In this document: positions 8,440 through 17,210 of the stretch, in pieces
Layout of the letters: each line of letters starts with the position of its first letter
Position numbering within the stretch: position 1 is the first letter of the stretch
Source of the DNA: Maritimibacter sp. HL-12
GTDB taxonomy: Bacteria; Pseudomonadota; Alphaproteobacteria; Rhodobacterales; Rhodobacteraceae
Length of the DNA stretch: 64,000 nt
Direction: 5' to 3'
Assembly (NCBI RefSeq): GCF_900177545.1
Contig: NZ_FXBQ01000001.1
Location: 1,196,122-1,260,121, forward strand
Program-made: the position numbers and the translations under genes
The notes under the pieces: model-generated
Told to the model about the DNA's origin: nothing
Seen by the model: only the letters and a program-made list of their open reading frames with translations
Database searches by the model: none

Positions 8440-8897
8440 CCACAACAGCCCGTAGCAACCGCGCAACAGCCGGTATCGACGGCGGGTTTGCATTGTGCCG
8501 CATCGCCTACGAGCGCAACCACCGCATGCCCGCCCCGGTCCAGCGGCTGCACCGGCGTGTAGCGGCCAAGCCCCCGGTTTCCGTGGGCAAATTCAACCGA
8601 TAGGGGCACCACGGCAAGATCGGGCAAGGCGGCGATGCAGCGCTTGAGGATCGCGGCCATCTTGCCCGCGCTCATCCAGCCTTCGCCGCTTCCATCGAGC
8701 AGTTGAAGCGCTGCCTCGCGCCAGCGGCTTTCGCGGCCGCCGCAATCGATCGAGCGGATCTCGGCGAGCTTGAGCTCGGTGATGTGATAGTCGCCGCCGA
8801 TCACGCCGGCATCCGTCGCAAAGCCCACTGGCATGTCAGGCGCCAGCCTGTCGAGCGCCGAAACCATGTCGCCGGCCGTTGCCATGGTCTGCATCAT
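8436..8897 (-). CDS. Cys-rich small protein paired with an ArsR regulator (possibly DUF6428)
   Basis: 153 residues, cytoplasmic, no signal peptide. The C-terminus is cysteine-rich (CKPAVDTGCCAVATGCCG), which suggests metal or metalloid binding. It is divergent from the ArsR-family gene at 8944, and an operator-like palindrome lies in the 46-base gap, so ArsR probably controls both. I believe proteins like this are classified as DUF6428 in databases, but could not check. Its end overlaps the last bases of the deformylase-like gene on the other strand. Function is unknown. Confidence 0.75.
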   Translation of the reverse strand: MMQTMATAGDMVSALDRLAPDMPVGFATDAGVIGGDYHITELKLAEIRSIDCGGRESRWREAALQLLDGSGEGWMSAGKMAAILKRCIAALPDLAVVPLSVEFAHGNRGLGRYTPVQPLDRGGHAVVALVGDAAQCKPAVDTGCCAVATGCCG

Positions 8898-8922
8898 GTT
8901 CTACCGTCCCTTCATTACTCAA

Positions 8923-8946
8923 CATCTCAAAAGGTATTGAGATATG
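8923..8946. promoter_or_regulatory. Probable ArsR operator (perfect palindrome)
   Basis: ATCTCAA (8924-8930) and TTGAGAT (8937-8943) form a perfect 7-bp inverted repeat separated by six bases, ending directly at the ATG of the ArsR gene and 27 bases from the start of the divergent Cys-rich gene. This is the expected kind of site for a homodimeric winged-helix repressor controlling both directions. Confidence 0.75.
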
Positions 8947-9300
8947 ATCCAGCCCCCTGACGAAAGTCAAGCCCTCGCGGCACTTTCGGCCCTGTCTGAA
9001 AGCACCCGCCTGCGCATCCTGCGCTTTCTCGTCGCGCGCGGCCCGCAAGGCGCGCCCGCAGGAGAGATCGGCGAAGCCATCGGGTTTTCCTCCTCGCGCG
9101 GGTCGTTTCACCTCGGCGTGCTCGCGCGCGCGGGGCTGGTGACCGCGACGAAATCATCGCGCCAGGTGATCTACCGCGCCGACACCGTGGCCATAGGCGC
9201 GTTGATGGGCTACCTCATCAATGATTGCTGTGGTGCGGATCCGCAGATCGTGGCGTGCTGTTCGCCTGCCGCTGCCTGCCGCCCGCAAGGAGAAAGCTGA
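8944..9300 (+). CDS. ArsR/SmtB-family metalloregulator
   Basis: 118-residue winged-helix repressor. The DNA-reading part is visible in residues 10-80 ([14 protein letters not shown], then [20 protein letters not shown], with SFHLGVL as recognition helix, and RQVIYRA as wing). The C-terminus carries Cys95, Cys96, Cys105, Cys106 and Cys112, a plausible thiolate site for As(III) or a soft metal, placed as in C-terminal-site ArsR proteins. It has no arsenic efflux or reductase genes beside it, only the divergent Cys-rich gene. It ends one base before the fmt ATG, so repression could affect fmt expression; that is inference. Confidence 0.88.
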   Translation: MIQPPDESQALAALSALSESTRLRILRFLVARGPQGAPAGEIGEAIGFSSSRGSFHLGVLARAGLVTATKSSRQVIYRADTVAIGALMGYLINDCCGADPQIVACCSPAAACRPQGES

Positions 9301-9301
9301 G

Positions 9302-10201
9302 ATGAGACTGGTCTTCATGGGCAGCCCGGATTTCTCCGTGCCCGCACTCGATGCACTGGTCGCGGCCGGTCACGAGATCGCCGCGGTCTATTGTCAGCCG
9401 CCGCGCCCGGCCGGGCGCGGCAAGAAAGACCGGCCCACCCCGGTGCACATCCGCGCGCTCGAACTCGGTCTTGAAGTCCGCCACCCGAAGTCGCTGCGCA
9501 CCGGCGAAGCACAAGCCGAATTCGCCGCGCTTGACGCCGAGATCGGCGTGGTGGTGGCCTATGGGCTGATCCTGCCGCAACCGATCCTCGACGCCCCCAC
9601 CCACGGCTGCCTCAACATCCACGCCTCGCTCCTGCCGCGCTGGCGCGGGGCCGCGCCGATTCATCGCGCAATCATGGCTGGCGACGCGGAAACCGGCGTC
9701 TGCATCATGCAGATGGACGCGGGCCTCGATACCGGCCCGGTGCTCTTGCGCCGCGCGATCCTGATCGGCGCGGAAGAAACCACCGGCGACCTTCACGACC
9801 GCCTTTCGCACCTCGGCGCGACCGCGATTGTCGAGACGCTCGACCAGCTTGACCGGCTCACCCCCGAACCCCAGCCGGACGACGGCGCAACCTATGCCGC
9901 CAAGATCGACAAATCCGAGGCGCGGGTGGATTGGTCGCGGCCCGCATCCGAAGTCGCCCGGCACATTCGCGGCCTCTCCCCGCATCCCGGTGCATGGTGC
10001 GAGATCGGCGACGAACGGGTCAAACTGCTTGGCGCGTGCGCAACAAACGGCGCGGGCCTGCCGGGCGAGGTGATCGGCCCGCTCACCATCGCCTGCGGCA
10101 TCGGCGCGGTGCAGATCACCCGCGCCCAACGTCCCGGCAAACGTCCGATGGGAACGGGAGAATTCCTGCGCGGCTTCGAGATGCCTGCCAAGGTCGGCTG
10201 A
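9302..10201 (+). CDS. fmt: Methionyl-tRNA formyltransferase
   Basis: Transfers a formyl group from 10-formyl-THF to Met-tRNA for initiation. The 299 residues show the formyltransferase core with the [14 protein letters not shown] signature near residues 107-120 (catalytic His and surroundings) and the C-terminal OB-like domain. I chose the ATG at 9302 ([14 protein letters not shown]) because the family begins exactly there and an AAGGAG lies 11 bases upstream. It follows the ArsR stop by one base and completes the formyl cycle with def. Confidence 0.96.
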   Translation: MRLVFMGSPDFSVPALDALVAAGHEIAAVYCQPPRPAGRGKKDRPTPVHIRALELGLEVRHPKSLRTGEAQAEFAALDAEIGVVVAYGLILPQPILDAPTHGCLNIHASLLPRWRGAAPIHRAIMAGDAETGVCIMQMDAGLDTGPVLLRRAILIGAEETTGDLHDRLSHLGATAIVETLDQLDRLTPEPQPDDGATYAAKIDKSEARVDWSRPASEVARHIRGLSPHPGAWCEIGDERVKLLGACATNGAGLPGEVIGPLTIACGIGAVQITRAQRPGKRPMGTGEFLRGFEMPAKVG

Positions 10202-10520
10202 TCGGCTTTGGACCGCGCGCGACAAGCCCGCCACAGCGCATGGCGCATCTGATCCGGCCGCGCATCACCCGATCAGAACTTGCGCCCGCCGACCCGCAAA
10301 GGGGTCGCACAGCCACTCCGACCGCGTGAACCCCGCCACGCGTTAACCCTGACAGGTATCAAGATTAACGCCGCCCCAGAGCGCGCATTCCCTCTCCGCT
10401 GCGGGCCGAACCGCAGCGGATGCGCCCGTCTCTCCAGCAGATCAGGCTTCTTGGGTCCAAAAATACCTTCGGGGGGTGAGCCCGGCACGGGCGAGGGGGG
10501 CAGACAGCCCCCCTTTCCCT
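10202..10520. other. 319-bp convergent intergenic region with three hairpins and a dispersed repeat
   Basis: No credible gene. It holds an inverted repeat GCGTTAA (10340-10346)/TTAACGC (10365-10371), a perfect 9-bp stem with a 6-base loop (10396-10404 with 10411-10419), and a third hairpin at 10495-10513. The 10456-10513 part resembles an element found again near 37.02-37.07 kb. Confidence 0.6.
10456..10513 (+). repeat. Dispersed hairpin repeat, copy A
   Basis: Begins TCCAAAAATACC, continues with a G-rich stretch and a small GCCCG/CGGGC hairpin (10480-10492), and ends with a perfect 7-bp hairpin (10495-10501/10507-10513) followed by TTT. A related element lies in the opposite orientation at 37025-37066. 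The final hairpin may also help to end fmt and smpB transcripts. Confidence 0.55.
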
Positions 10521-10997
10521 TCAGCCCTTCTCGCGCAACAGCCGCTGCTTTTGCCGGTTCCAGTCGGCCTTGGCCTCGTCGGCGCGCTTGTCGTGCACCT
10601 TCTTGCCCTTGGCGATGCCGATCTTCAGCTTCACCAGCCCCTTGTCGTTGAAATAGAGCACCAGCGGCACCAGCGTCATCCCCTTGCGTTGGGTGGCATT
10701 CCACAGACGCGCCAGTTCCTTGCGCGACACCAGCAGCTTGCGGCGGCGGCGCTCCTCGTGGCCCCATGTCTTGGCCTGTGCGTAGGGCGCGATATAGCCG
10801 TTCACCAGCCAAAGCTCGCCGTTCTCGACGGCGGCATAGCTTTCGGCGATATTGGCGCTTCCGCCGCGCAGGCTCTTCACCTCGGAACCCATCAGCATGA
10901 CGCCGCATTCGAGATCTTCCTCGATCGCATAATCGTGCCGCGCGCGCCGGTTCTCGGCGATCACCTTGTAGTTCGGGTTTTTGTCTTTCTTCGCCAT
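10521..10997 (-). CDS. smpB: SsrA-binding protein SmpB
   Basis: 158-residue partner of tmRNA in rescue of stalled ribosomes. Typical segments are the N-terminal [30 protein letters not shown], and the basic C-terminal tail ([15 protein letters not shown] to REKG) that enters the mRNA channel. I chose the ATG giving MAKKDKN, the usual SmpB start; an ATG nine bases upstream (11006) is also possible and sits only seven bases from the trmO stop. Neither has a strong ribosome site, so coupled translation with trmO is likely. No tmRNA gene is visible nearby. Confidence 0.95.
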   Translation of the reverse strand: MAKKDKNPNYKVIAENRRARHDYAIEEDLECGVMLMGSEVKSLRGGSANIAESYAAVENGELWLVNGYIAPYAQAKTWGHEERRRRKLLVSRKELARLWNATQRKGMTLVPLVLYFNDKGLVKLKIGIAKGKKVHDKRADEAKADWNRQKQRLLREKG

Positions 10998-11012
10998 GGG
11001 AGGCACATAGGC

Positions 11013-11498
11013 TTAGGCGGGCGGGATGTCGACCGTTTCGAGCCACGGCTTGATGTCCACCACGGGGGTTCCGTCAAGGCAGTCGATGGCATCGATCCCG
11101 ATCCGTCCGGCGTTGATGTCGAGCGTCGTGATCCGCACCGTCGACAGCGCAACCGGGTTCGGCCGGTTCGGCGAGCGCAGCGAAAACGTGCCGCGCGGAG
11201 CCTCGACGTGGCGGGGGTTTTGCAACAGCAGATCGCGCCGGGCGCGGTTCATCCAGTACATCAGGATGATCGGCTGGCCGACGGCAAGCCCGCCGAGCGC
11301 AGGGGCGAACGCCGGCTTGAGCTCGATCCAGGCGTCGCCGCCCGCTTCGCGCGCCTTGCCGATATTCTTCGGGCAATCCTTGCGCTGTTTCCATGGCGAC
11401 CGGATCTGCCCGATGAAGACGACGCCTGCGTCCGGCGCGTCGGACGGGTCGCGCTCCAGCGCAACCTCGCCCTCGCGGATGTCCCAGGTCTCGCCCAT
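11013..11498 (-). CDS. trmO: TrmO-family tRNA (t6A37) N6-methyltransferase
   Basis: 161 residues of the TsaA/VirR/TrmO beta-barrel family, which use SAM to methylate t6A37 in threonine tRNAs. Visible signatures are FIGQIRSPW near the N-terminus and the family stretch RGTFSLRSPNRPNPVALS near residues 99-116. The ATG lies right behind the dapA stop, and the stop lies seven bases before the earlier smpB start, so dapA-trmO-smpB form a tight operon. The longer open frame upstream overlaps dapA and was not used. Confidence 0.85.
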   Translation of the reverse strand: MGETWDIREGEVALERDPSDAPDAGVVFIGQIRSPWKQRKDCPKNIGKAREAGGDAWIELKPAFAPALGGLAVGQPIILMYWMNRARRDLLLQNPRHVEAPRGTFSLRSPNRPNPVALSTVRITTLDINAGRIGIDAIDCLDGTPVVDIKPWLETVDIPPA

Positions 11499-11500
11499 GA

Positions 11501-12373
11501 TCAGTTCAACAGCCCGGCATGGCGCATCGCGGCGTCGATAACCGTCTTGGTGGCATCGGTCGCCTCGGTCAGCGGCGAGCGCACATCCGGCGCGCAAAGC
11601 CCAAGCTGCGACATCGCGTATTTCACCCCGACAACGCCCGGCTCAAGGAAGATCGCAAGGTGCAACGGCATCAGCCGGTCTGACAGGACGAGCGCCTTGG
11701 CATAATCGCCCGCAAGCGTGGCCTCCTGCACCTCGGCGCAGAGCTTGGGCGCGACGTTGGCGGTCACCGAGATGCAGCCACGCCCGCCCATCGCGTTGAA
11801 GCCCACTGCCGTGGCGTCTTCGCCCGAGATCTGGATGAAATCCTCGCCGCAGGTCAGCCGCTGCTTGGCCACCCGGGCAAGATCGCCGGTGGCGTCCTTC
11901 ACGCCCACGATGTTGGGGTGCTTGGCGAGTTCGCCCATGGTGTCGGGCAACATGTCCACCGCGGAGCGGCCGGGGATGTTGTAGATCACGATCGGCAGGC
12001 CCACCTCGGCAAGCTCGCTGTAATGCGCGATCAACCCACGCTGGGTGGGCTTGTTGTAATAGGGCGTGACCACGAGCGCGCCATCGGCCCCCACCACCTT
12101 GGCGTGCTCCATGAAACCGATCGCCTCGATGGTGTTGTTGGAGCCCGCCCCGGCGATCACCGGGATGCGACCGGCGGCGGCTTTCACCACCTCTTCAACG
12201 ACAATCTCGTGCTCGGAATGGCTGAGCGTGGGGCTTTCACCGGTAGTACCAACCGGCACCAGCCCATGCGATCCCTGCTCGATATGCCACTCGACCAGAT
12301 GTTTCAGCGTATCGACATCCAGCGCACCGTTCTTGAACGGCGTGACCAGGGCAGGAATGCTTCCTTTGAACAT
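11501..12373 (-). CDS. dapA: 4-Hydroxy-tetrahydrodipicolinate synthase DapA
   Basis: Condenses pyruvate and aspartate semialdehyde in lysine and diaminopimelate synthesis. The 290 residues follow the family: [28 protein letters not shown] with the active-site tyrosine, [11 protein letters not shown], and the Schiff-base lysine in GVKDATGD near residue 162. AGGAG lies upstream of the ATG. A 15-base palindrome sits about 24 bases before the start. It is the first gene of the dapA-trmO-smpB unit and divergent from the lytic transglycosylase. Confidence 0.97.
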   Translation of the reverse strand: MFKGSIPALVTPFKNGALDVDTLKHLVEWHIEQGSHGLVPVGTTGESPTLSHSEHEIVVEEVVKAAAGRIPVIAGAGSNNTIEAIGFMEHAKVVGADGALVVTPYYNKPTQRGLIAHYSELAEVGLPIVIYNIPGRSAVDMLPDTMGELAKHPNIVGVKDATGDLARVAKQRLTCGEDFIQISGEDATAVGFNAMGGRGCISVTANVAPKLCAEVQEATLAGDYAKALVLSDRLMPLHLAIFLEPGVVGVKYAMSQLGLCAPDVRSPLTEATDATKTVIDAAMRHAGLLN

Positions 12374-12396
12374 GACACGCTCCTTGTTGTTATGTA

Positions 12397-12411
12397 GCCC
12401 CGAGTCGGGGC
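12397..12411. promoter_or_regulatory. 15-base GC palindrome in the dapA leader
   Basis: GCCCCGA (12397-12403) and TCGGGGC (12405-12411) form a perfect inverted repeat around one base, in the gap between dapA and the divergent transglycosylase gene. It could be an operator or a small leader hairpin; there is no T-run. Confidence 0.35.
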
Positions 12412-12499
12412 AATAGCGGCGCGGCGGAAACTAGCCGGGCGCGGAAGAAATGCCAAGATTGTGTGTTGCCGCGCCCCCACGCCACGATAGGAATACGCC

Positions 12500-14470
12500 A
12501 TGGTTGAAAAAATGAAACTCCTGCTTCGCTTTGTCCTTGTTCCCGCGTTCCTGGCCTTGGGCATTTCCGCGCCGGTTTCGGCTCAGGATGCCGCCGAGGT
12601 GGCCAGCCTCGAACGCGGGCTCGACCTCATGCGATCGGGTGACTGGGATGGCGCGCTCGACGCCGCCGGCCCGCCGGGATCGGTGGCGCGCGACATCGTG
12701 CAATGGAACCGGCTGCGCGCCTCGCGCGGCGACTTTGCCGAAAGCCTCGACTTCCTGCGGCGCAACCCCGGCTGGCCGGGTCTTGCCCTGCTGCGGGAAC
12801 GCTCGGAAAAGACCATTCCGCAAGACGCGAGCGCGGCAGAGGTGCTCGATTTCTTCACCGCCCAGAAGCCCGAAACCGGCACCGGCAGCCTGCGTTTCGC
12901 CCGCGCGCTCTGGGATACCGGCGCCAAGCAGGAGGCGATGGCCGAAGCGATCCGCGGCTGGACCTCGTTCGCCCTGTCGCAGGAAGAGGAAGACCAATTC
13001 ATGGTCGATTGGCCGCAAACCCTGGCCCGCCACCACTGGGCGCGGATGGACATGCTGCTATGGCGCGGGTTGAGCGCACAGGCCGAGCGCCACATGCCCC
13101 GGATCGACGATGGCCACAAGGCGCTCGCCCATGCTCGCATCGACCTGCGCGAAGACCGGCCCGGGGTGGATGACCGGATCGCCCGCGTGCCCGCGGCGAT
13201 GGCCGACGATCCCGGCCTTGCCTACGAGCGTTTCCTCTGGCGCGCGCGCAAGGGGCGCAACGCCGACGCGGTGGAGCTTCTGCTCGAACGCTCCGGCTCG
13301 GCCGAGTCACTGGGTCGGCCCGAGGCCTGGGCAAGCTGGCGCGCAGTTCTGGCGCGCTGGGCGATGCGCGAGGTCGACGGGAGCACCGCCTACCGCATCG
13401 CCGCCAATCACCAGATCGCCGACGACAGCGAGATCCGCAGCGAGCTGGAATGGCTCGCGGGCTACATTGCCCTGCGCAAGCTCGACGACGGCGAGACCGC
13501 GCTGGCGCATTTTCGCGATTTCAGGGGCGGGGTGGAAAGCCCGATAAGCCTCGGCCGGGCAGGCTACTGGGAGGGCCGTGCGCTGGACGCGCTTGGCCGC
13601 ACCGACGAGGCGCAGGCCGCCTACGCGCGCGCCGGGCAACACCAGAGCGCCTTCTATGGCCTGCTCGCCGCCGAGAAGGCCGGTGTCGCGATGGACGAGG
13701 CTCTTACCGGGGACGAAACCTTTCCCGGTTACCGCGACGCTCCGTTCTGGAATACCAGCGTGATGCAGGCTGCCCGGCTCTTGTTGGCGGCAGAGGAGCG
13801 CTATCTTGCCGAGCGTATGGTGATCCAGCTTTCCGAAAGCCTCGACCGCACCGGCCTTGGCCAGTTGATGCAATGGGCGGAGGACGAAAACGCCCCCCAC
13901 CTGCAACTCATGCTCGCCAAGTATGCCCTGCGCTTCCACGGCATCCTGTTTCAGCGGCCCTATTTCCCCACGCCCGAGATCGGGCCGGGCAACCGGACCG
14001 TCACCCGCGCAATGGAGATGGCAATCGCCCGGCGCGAGAGCGAGTTCGATCCGGGCGCGCGGTCTGGCGTGGGGGCGCTCGGGCTGATGCAGTTGATGCC
14101 CGGCACCGCAGAGGACATGGCCCGGCGGCTCGATATCGACCTCGCGCAGGCGCGGCTGACCTCGGAGATGCCCTACAACACCCGGCTCGGCTCGGAATAC
14201 CTCGCCTACCTGATCGAACAGTTCGGGCGAAACCCGGTGCTGATCGCGGTGGCCTACAATGCCGGGCCGGGGCGGGCGCGCTCGTGGAGCGAGCAAATGG
14301 GCGATCCGCGCGATCCCTCGGTCGACGTGATCGACTGGATCGAGCACATCCCCTTCACCGAAACCCGCAACTACGTGATGCGGGTGACCGAGAGCCTGCC
14401 GAACTACCGCGCACGGCTCACCGGCCAGACCGAGCCGATCGCCTTCACTCAGGAACTCCAGCGCCGCTGA
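12500..14470 (+). CDS. slt: Soluble lytic murein transglycosylase (Slt70-like)
   Basis: 656 residues with a Sec signal peptide ending near VSAQ (residue 30). A long helical superhelix (about 40-470) as in Slt70 is followed by a C-terminal SLT domain: AMEMAIARRESEFDPGA with catalytic Glu513, then GALGLMQLMPGTA and VAYNAGPGRA. It cleaves the MurNAc-GlcNAc bond in the periplasm, leaving 1,6-anhydro ends. It is divergent from dapA and convergent with the EamA transporter; its last bases overlap the end of that gene. Confidence 0.94.
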   Translation: MVEKMKLLLRFVLVPAFLALGISAPVSAQDAAEVASLERGLDLMRSGDWDGALDAAGPPGSVARDIVQWNRLRASRGDFAESLDFLRRNPGWPGLALLRERSEKTIPQDASAAEVLDFFTAQKPETGTGSLRFARALWDTGAKQEAMAEAIRGWTSFALSQEEEDQFMVDWPQTLARHHWARMDMLLWRGLSAQAERHMPRIDDGHKALAHARIDLREDRPGVDDRIARVPAAMADDPGLAYERFLWRARKGRNADAVELLLERSGSAESLGRPEAWASWRAVLARWAMREVDGSTAYRIAANHQIADDSEIRSELEWLAGYIALRKLDDGETALAHFRDFRGGVESPISLGRAGYWEGRALDALGRTDEAQAAYARAGQHQSAFYGLLAAEKAGVAMDEALTGDETFPGYRDAPFWNTSVMQAARLLLAAEERYLAERMVIQLSESLDRTGLGQLMQWAEDENAPHLQLMLAKYALRFHGILFQRPYFPTPEIGPGNRTVTRAMEMAIARRESEFDPGARSGVGALGLMQLMPGTAEDMARRLDIDLAQARLTSEMPYNTRLGSEYLAYLIEQFGRNPVLIAVAYNAGPGRARSWSEQMGDPRDPSVDVIDWIEHIPFTETRNYVMRVTESLPNYRARLTGQTEPIAFTQELQRR

Positions 14471-15330
14471 GCGATCCGCTCGCGGTAGATCGTGAACAGA
14501 CCCGCCGCCACGACAATGGCCGCGCCGATCGCCACGTTCGGCGCGATGCGCTCGTCGAACACGACGAGGGCCAGAGTCGAAGCGAAGACGAGCTGGAAGT
14601 AGGCGAAAGGCTGCACCGCTGACGCCTCGGCCACCTCGTAGCACTTGATCAACAGCCAGTGCCCGAGCGCGCCGGTGACGCAGAGCAGCGCCATCCAGCC
14701 CCAGTCGGGCCCCGTCATCGGCTCCCAGAACCAGACCCCCACCAGCGTGATCGCCACCGCGCCCACCGTGCCGGTCCAGAAAAACGAGGTCGCCGTGCTG
14801 TCACGCCGTGCGGCGTAGCGGGTGAGCAACCCGTAAAGCGCGAAGAGCAGAGCGGCGGTGAGCGGGATCAGCGCGGCGGGCGAAAACACCGCGACGCCGG
14901 GCTGCAGGATGATCAGGATGCCGGTGAACCCGACGGCAATCGCGACCCAGCGCCAAGGCCCCACCCGTTCTCCCAGGATCGGGCCGGACAGCGCGGCGAT
15001 GATCAGCGGGTAAGAGGCGAAGATCGCGTGGCTCTCGATCAGCCCGAGCACCACGAAACCCAGGATCATCACGCAGATCTCGACGATCAGCACAAGCCCG
15101 CGCACGAACTGGAGCACCGGCTGGCTGGTGGCCGCCGCCGCACGCAGACCGCCGGCCTTGCGTGTGGCCACGGCAATCACGAAGGCCGCGAAAAACCAGT
15201 AGCGGATCATCACCACCATGAGCACGTTGTATTCCCCTGCGAGGTGGCGCGAGATGCCATCCTGCATGGCAAAGACGAAGGTCGCCCCGAGCATCAGCAG
15301 GACGCCGAAGCGGGTATCTGTCCGGGTCAT
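14449..15330 (-). CDS. EamA/DMT-family transporter
   Basis: 293-residue inner-membrane protein with about ten hydrophobic helices arranged as two EamA repeats ([21 protein letters not shown] at the start; [19 protein letters not shown] beginning the second half), as in drug/metabolite exporters. The ATG overlaps the downstream-frame mnmD stop as ATGA, with GGAG about 10 bases upstream, so it is translationally coupled to mnmD. Its 3' end overlaps the slt gene by 22 bases. Substrate unknown. Confidence 0.9.
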   Translation of the reverse strand: MTRTDTRFGVLLMLGATFVFAMQDGISRHLAGEYNVLMVVMIRYWFFAAFVIAVATRKAGGLRAAAATSQPVLQFVRGLVLIVEICVMILGFVVLGLIESHAIFASYPLIIAALSGPILGERVGPWRWVAIAVGFTGILIILQPGVAVFSPAALIPLTAALLFALYGLLTRYAARRDSTATSFFWTGTVGAVAITLVGVWFWEPMTGPDWGWMALLCVTGALGHWLLIKCYEVAEASAVQPFAYFQLVFASTLALVVFDERIAPNVAIGAAIVVAAGLFTIYRERIAQRRWSS

Positions 15331-16081
15331 CGCGTCGTCTCCAATCGTGCCACCGTCATGTGGCGTTTGCGCCTGAACCCGGGGCGACGCTCCACCGTGA
15401 ACCCCGCGGCTTCGAGCCCGCGCCGCACGAAACCGGCGGCGGTGTAAGTCGCGGCGGTGCCCCCGGCCCGGTATGGCGGCGGGCGACCTCGGCGAGCAGG
15501 CGTTCGCCCCAGAGTTCGGGGTTTTTCGCAGGGTTGAACCCGTCGAGAAACCACGCATCCGCGCGGCCCGGCCAGCGCGGCAGGGTTTCGCGCGCATCGC
15601 CCTCGATCACCTCGACGATAAAGCCGCCAAGATCGACCCGCCGTGCGCCCCGATCCCAGGCAGCAAGAAAATCGCCCGCCACCGCCTCGGCCTCGGGGAA
15701 GGCCGCGAGCGCCCGCGCCATGTCGGCGGTTGCCATCGGGAAGGCCTCGAAACTGGTGAAGCGCACAGGCCCCGGTGCCCCCGCCGCGCAGAAGGCAATC
15801 AGCGTGGCCAGCATGTTGAGCCCGGTGCCGAACCCGAGTTCCGCCACTTGAAAACCGGGGCGGAAGCGCGCTGGCAGATCGTTGCCGGCAAGAAAGGTGT
15901 GGCGGGTTTCGGCCAGCCCGTCATCGAGGCTGAAATAGGGGTCGTCAAAACGGAGCGACACCGGCGTGCCCTGCGCGTTCCATCCGACTTCGGCGTGCTG
16001 GTCCTCGACCATGACTTCCCCCGGTAACGTTTCGCTGTCGCCCTCGGCTTCGGGCAACAGCGAAACGCGTGCAATGTTCAT
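15327..16081 (-). pseudogene. mnmD: mnmD, tRNA 5-methylaminomethyl-2-thiouridine methyltransferase, frameshifted
   Basis: MnmD (MnmC1 domain) makes the last methylation of mnm5s2U34 in tRNA. The frame from 16081 shows the SAM site [11 protein letters not shown] and [16 protein letters not shown], but then turns into unlike residues and stops at 15356. The expected C-terminus ([17 protein letters not shown], then GFRRKRHM) is present in the neighbouring frame and ends at 15327, overlapping the EamA ATG. Adding one base in the C5 run at 15460-15464 joins the two parts. This is either a sequencing or assembly error in the homopolymer or a recent mutation; the rest of the gene looks intact. Confidence 0.85.
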
Positions 16082-16178
16082 GCGTTCTGCGCATTCCGCA
16101 AAATCGGTGATTCAGCTTCTCCGCGAAACGCTTTAGAAAACACCGGCGCGACAATGCGCAAGGCCGGAGGGCTTGGCA

Positions 16179-17207
16179 ATGGTGGACGTGACGGTGCGCG
16201 GCGCGGGCGCTTTCGGGCTCGCGGTGGCCTATGCTTGCGCCGCAAAAGGCGCGCGGGTGCGGGTGGTCGACCCGAACGGGCCGGGCGGTGGATCGTCGGG
16301 CGGGCTTGTCGGCGCGCTTGCGCCGCATGTTCCCGAACAATGGAACGAAAAGAAGGCGTTCCAGTTCGAGGCGCTGGCCATGGGCGAGGATTTCTGGAGC
16401 GAGGTCGTGCGCCTCGGCGGGCGCGATCCGGGCTATGCCCGCACCGGGCGGCTGCAACCCATCGACACCGCGCAAGCGCTGGCGCTTGCCGAGGCGCGGG
16501 CCGAAACGGCGCGGGAGCTCTGGCAGGGGCGCTTTCGCTGGGAGATCGTCGAGGCGCGTGCCGATTGGGGGCCGGTCAGCGCGACCGGGTTCGTGATCCT
16601 CGACACGCTCACCGCCCGCATGGCACCGCGCCGCGCGGTCGCAGCGCTCGCCGCCGCCGTGACCGCGCTGGGCGGCGAGATCGTGACGGAAGCGCCCGAC
16701 CAAGGCCGCGTGGTCTGGGCCACCGGCGCGGCGGGGCTGATCGAGCTTTCCGCCCATTTCGGCAAGAGTGTCGGGGTGCCGGTCAAGGGCCAGTCGGCAA
16801 GCCTGAGATTTGACGCGCGCACGCTGCCGCAAGTCTTCGCCGATGGCGTGCATATCGTCCCCCACGGCGACGGCACCGTCGCCATCGGCTCGACCACCGA
16901 GCGCGAGTTTGAAAACCCAAGCACCTGCGACGCCCAGATCGACGCGGTGATCGCCAAAGCACGCACCGCCTGCCCGGCGCTGGCGGAGGCACCTGTGATC
17001 GAACGCTGGGCCGGGCTCAGGCCGAGGGCGAAGACCCGCGCGCCGATGCTCGGCGGCTGGCCCGGGCGGCCCGGGCATTTCATCGCCAACGGCGGCTTCA
17101 AGATCGGTTTCGGCATCGCGCCGATGGTCGGAAGGGTCATGGCCGATCTGGTGCTCGATGGCGACAACCGGATCCCCGCCGCCTTCCGTGTCGAGGCGAA
17201 CCTCTGA
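16179..17207 (+). CDS. mnmC: FAD-dependent oxidoreductase resembling the MnmC C-terminal domain
   Basis: 342 residues of the D-amino-acid-oxidase/MnmC2 fold. An N-terminal dinucleotide motif (VRGAGAFGLAVAYACAAKGARV) is followed by GGGSSGGLVGALAPHVPEQWNEKKAFQ, much like the MnmC2 active-site loop, and by a C-terminal FIANGGFKIGFGIAP FAD-closing segment. It is divergent from mnmD. In E. coli both activities are one protein, so a split pair acting on cmnm5s2U34 is a fair inference; a glycine-oxidase-like role is the alternative. The ATG at 16179 is preceded by GGAGG eight bases away and preferred over a TTG at 16173. Confidence 0.75.
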   Translation: MVDVTVRGAGAFGLAVAYACAAKGARVRVVDPNGPGGGSSGGLVGALAPHVPEQWNEKKAFQFEALAMGEDFWSEVVRLGGRDPGYARTGRLQPIDTAQALALAEARAETARELWQGRFRWEIVEARADWGPVSATGFVILDTLTARMAPRRAVAALAAAVTALGGEIVTEAPDQGRVVWATGAAGLIELSAHFGKSVGVPVKGQSASLRFDARTLPQVFADGVHIVPHGDGTVAIGSTTEREFENPSTCDAQIDAVIAKARTACPALAEAPVIERWAGLRPRAKTRAPMLGGWPGRPGHFIANGGFKIGFGIAPMVGRVMADLVLDGDNRIPAAFRVEANL

Positions 17208-17210
17208 CCG

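Noticed and set aside
10202-10520. tmRNA gene next to smpB
   Set aside because: No tRNA-like acceptor/T-arm with CCA end or tag reading frame is visible.
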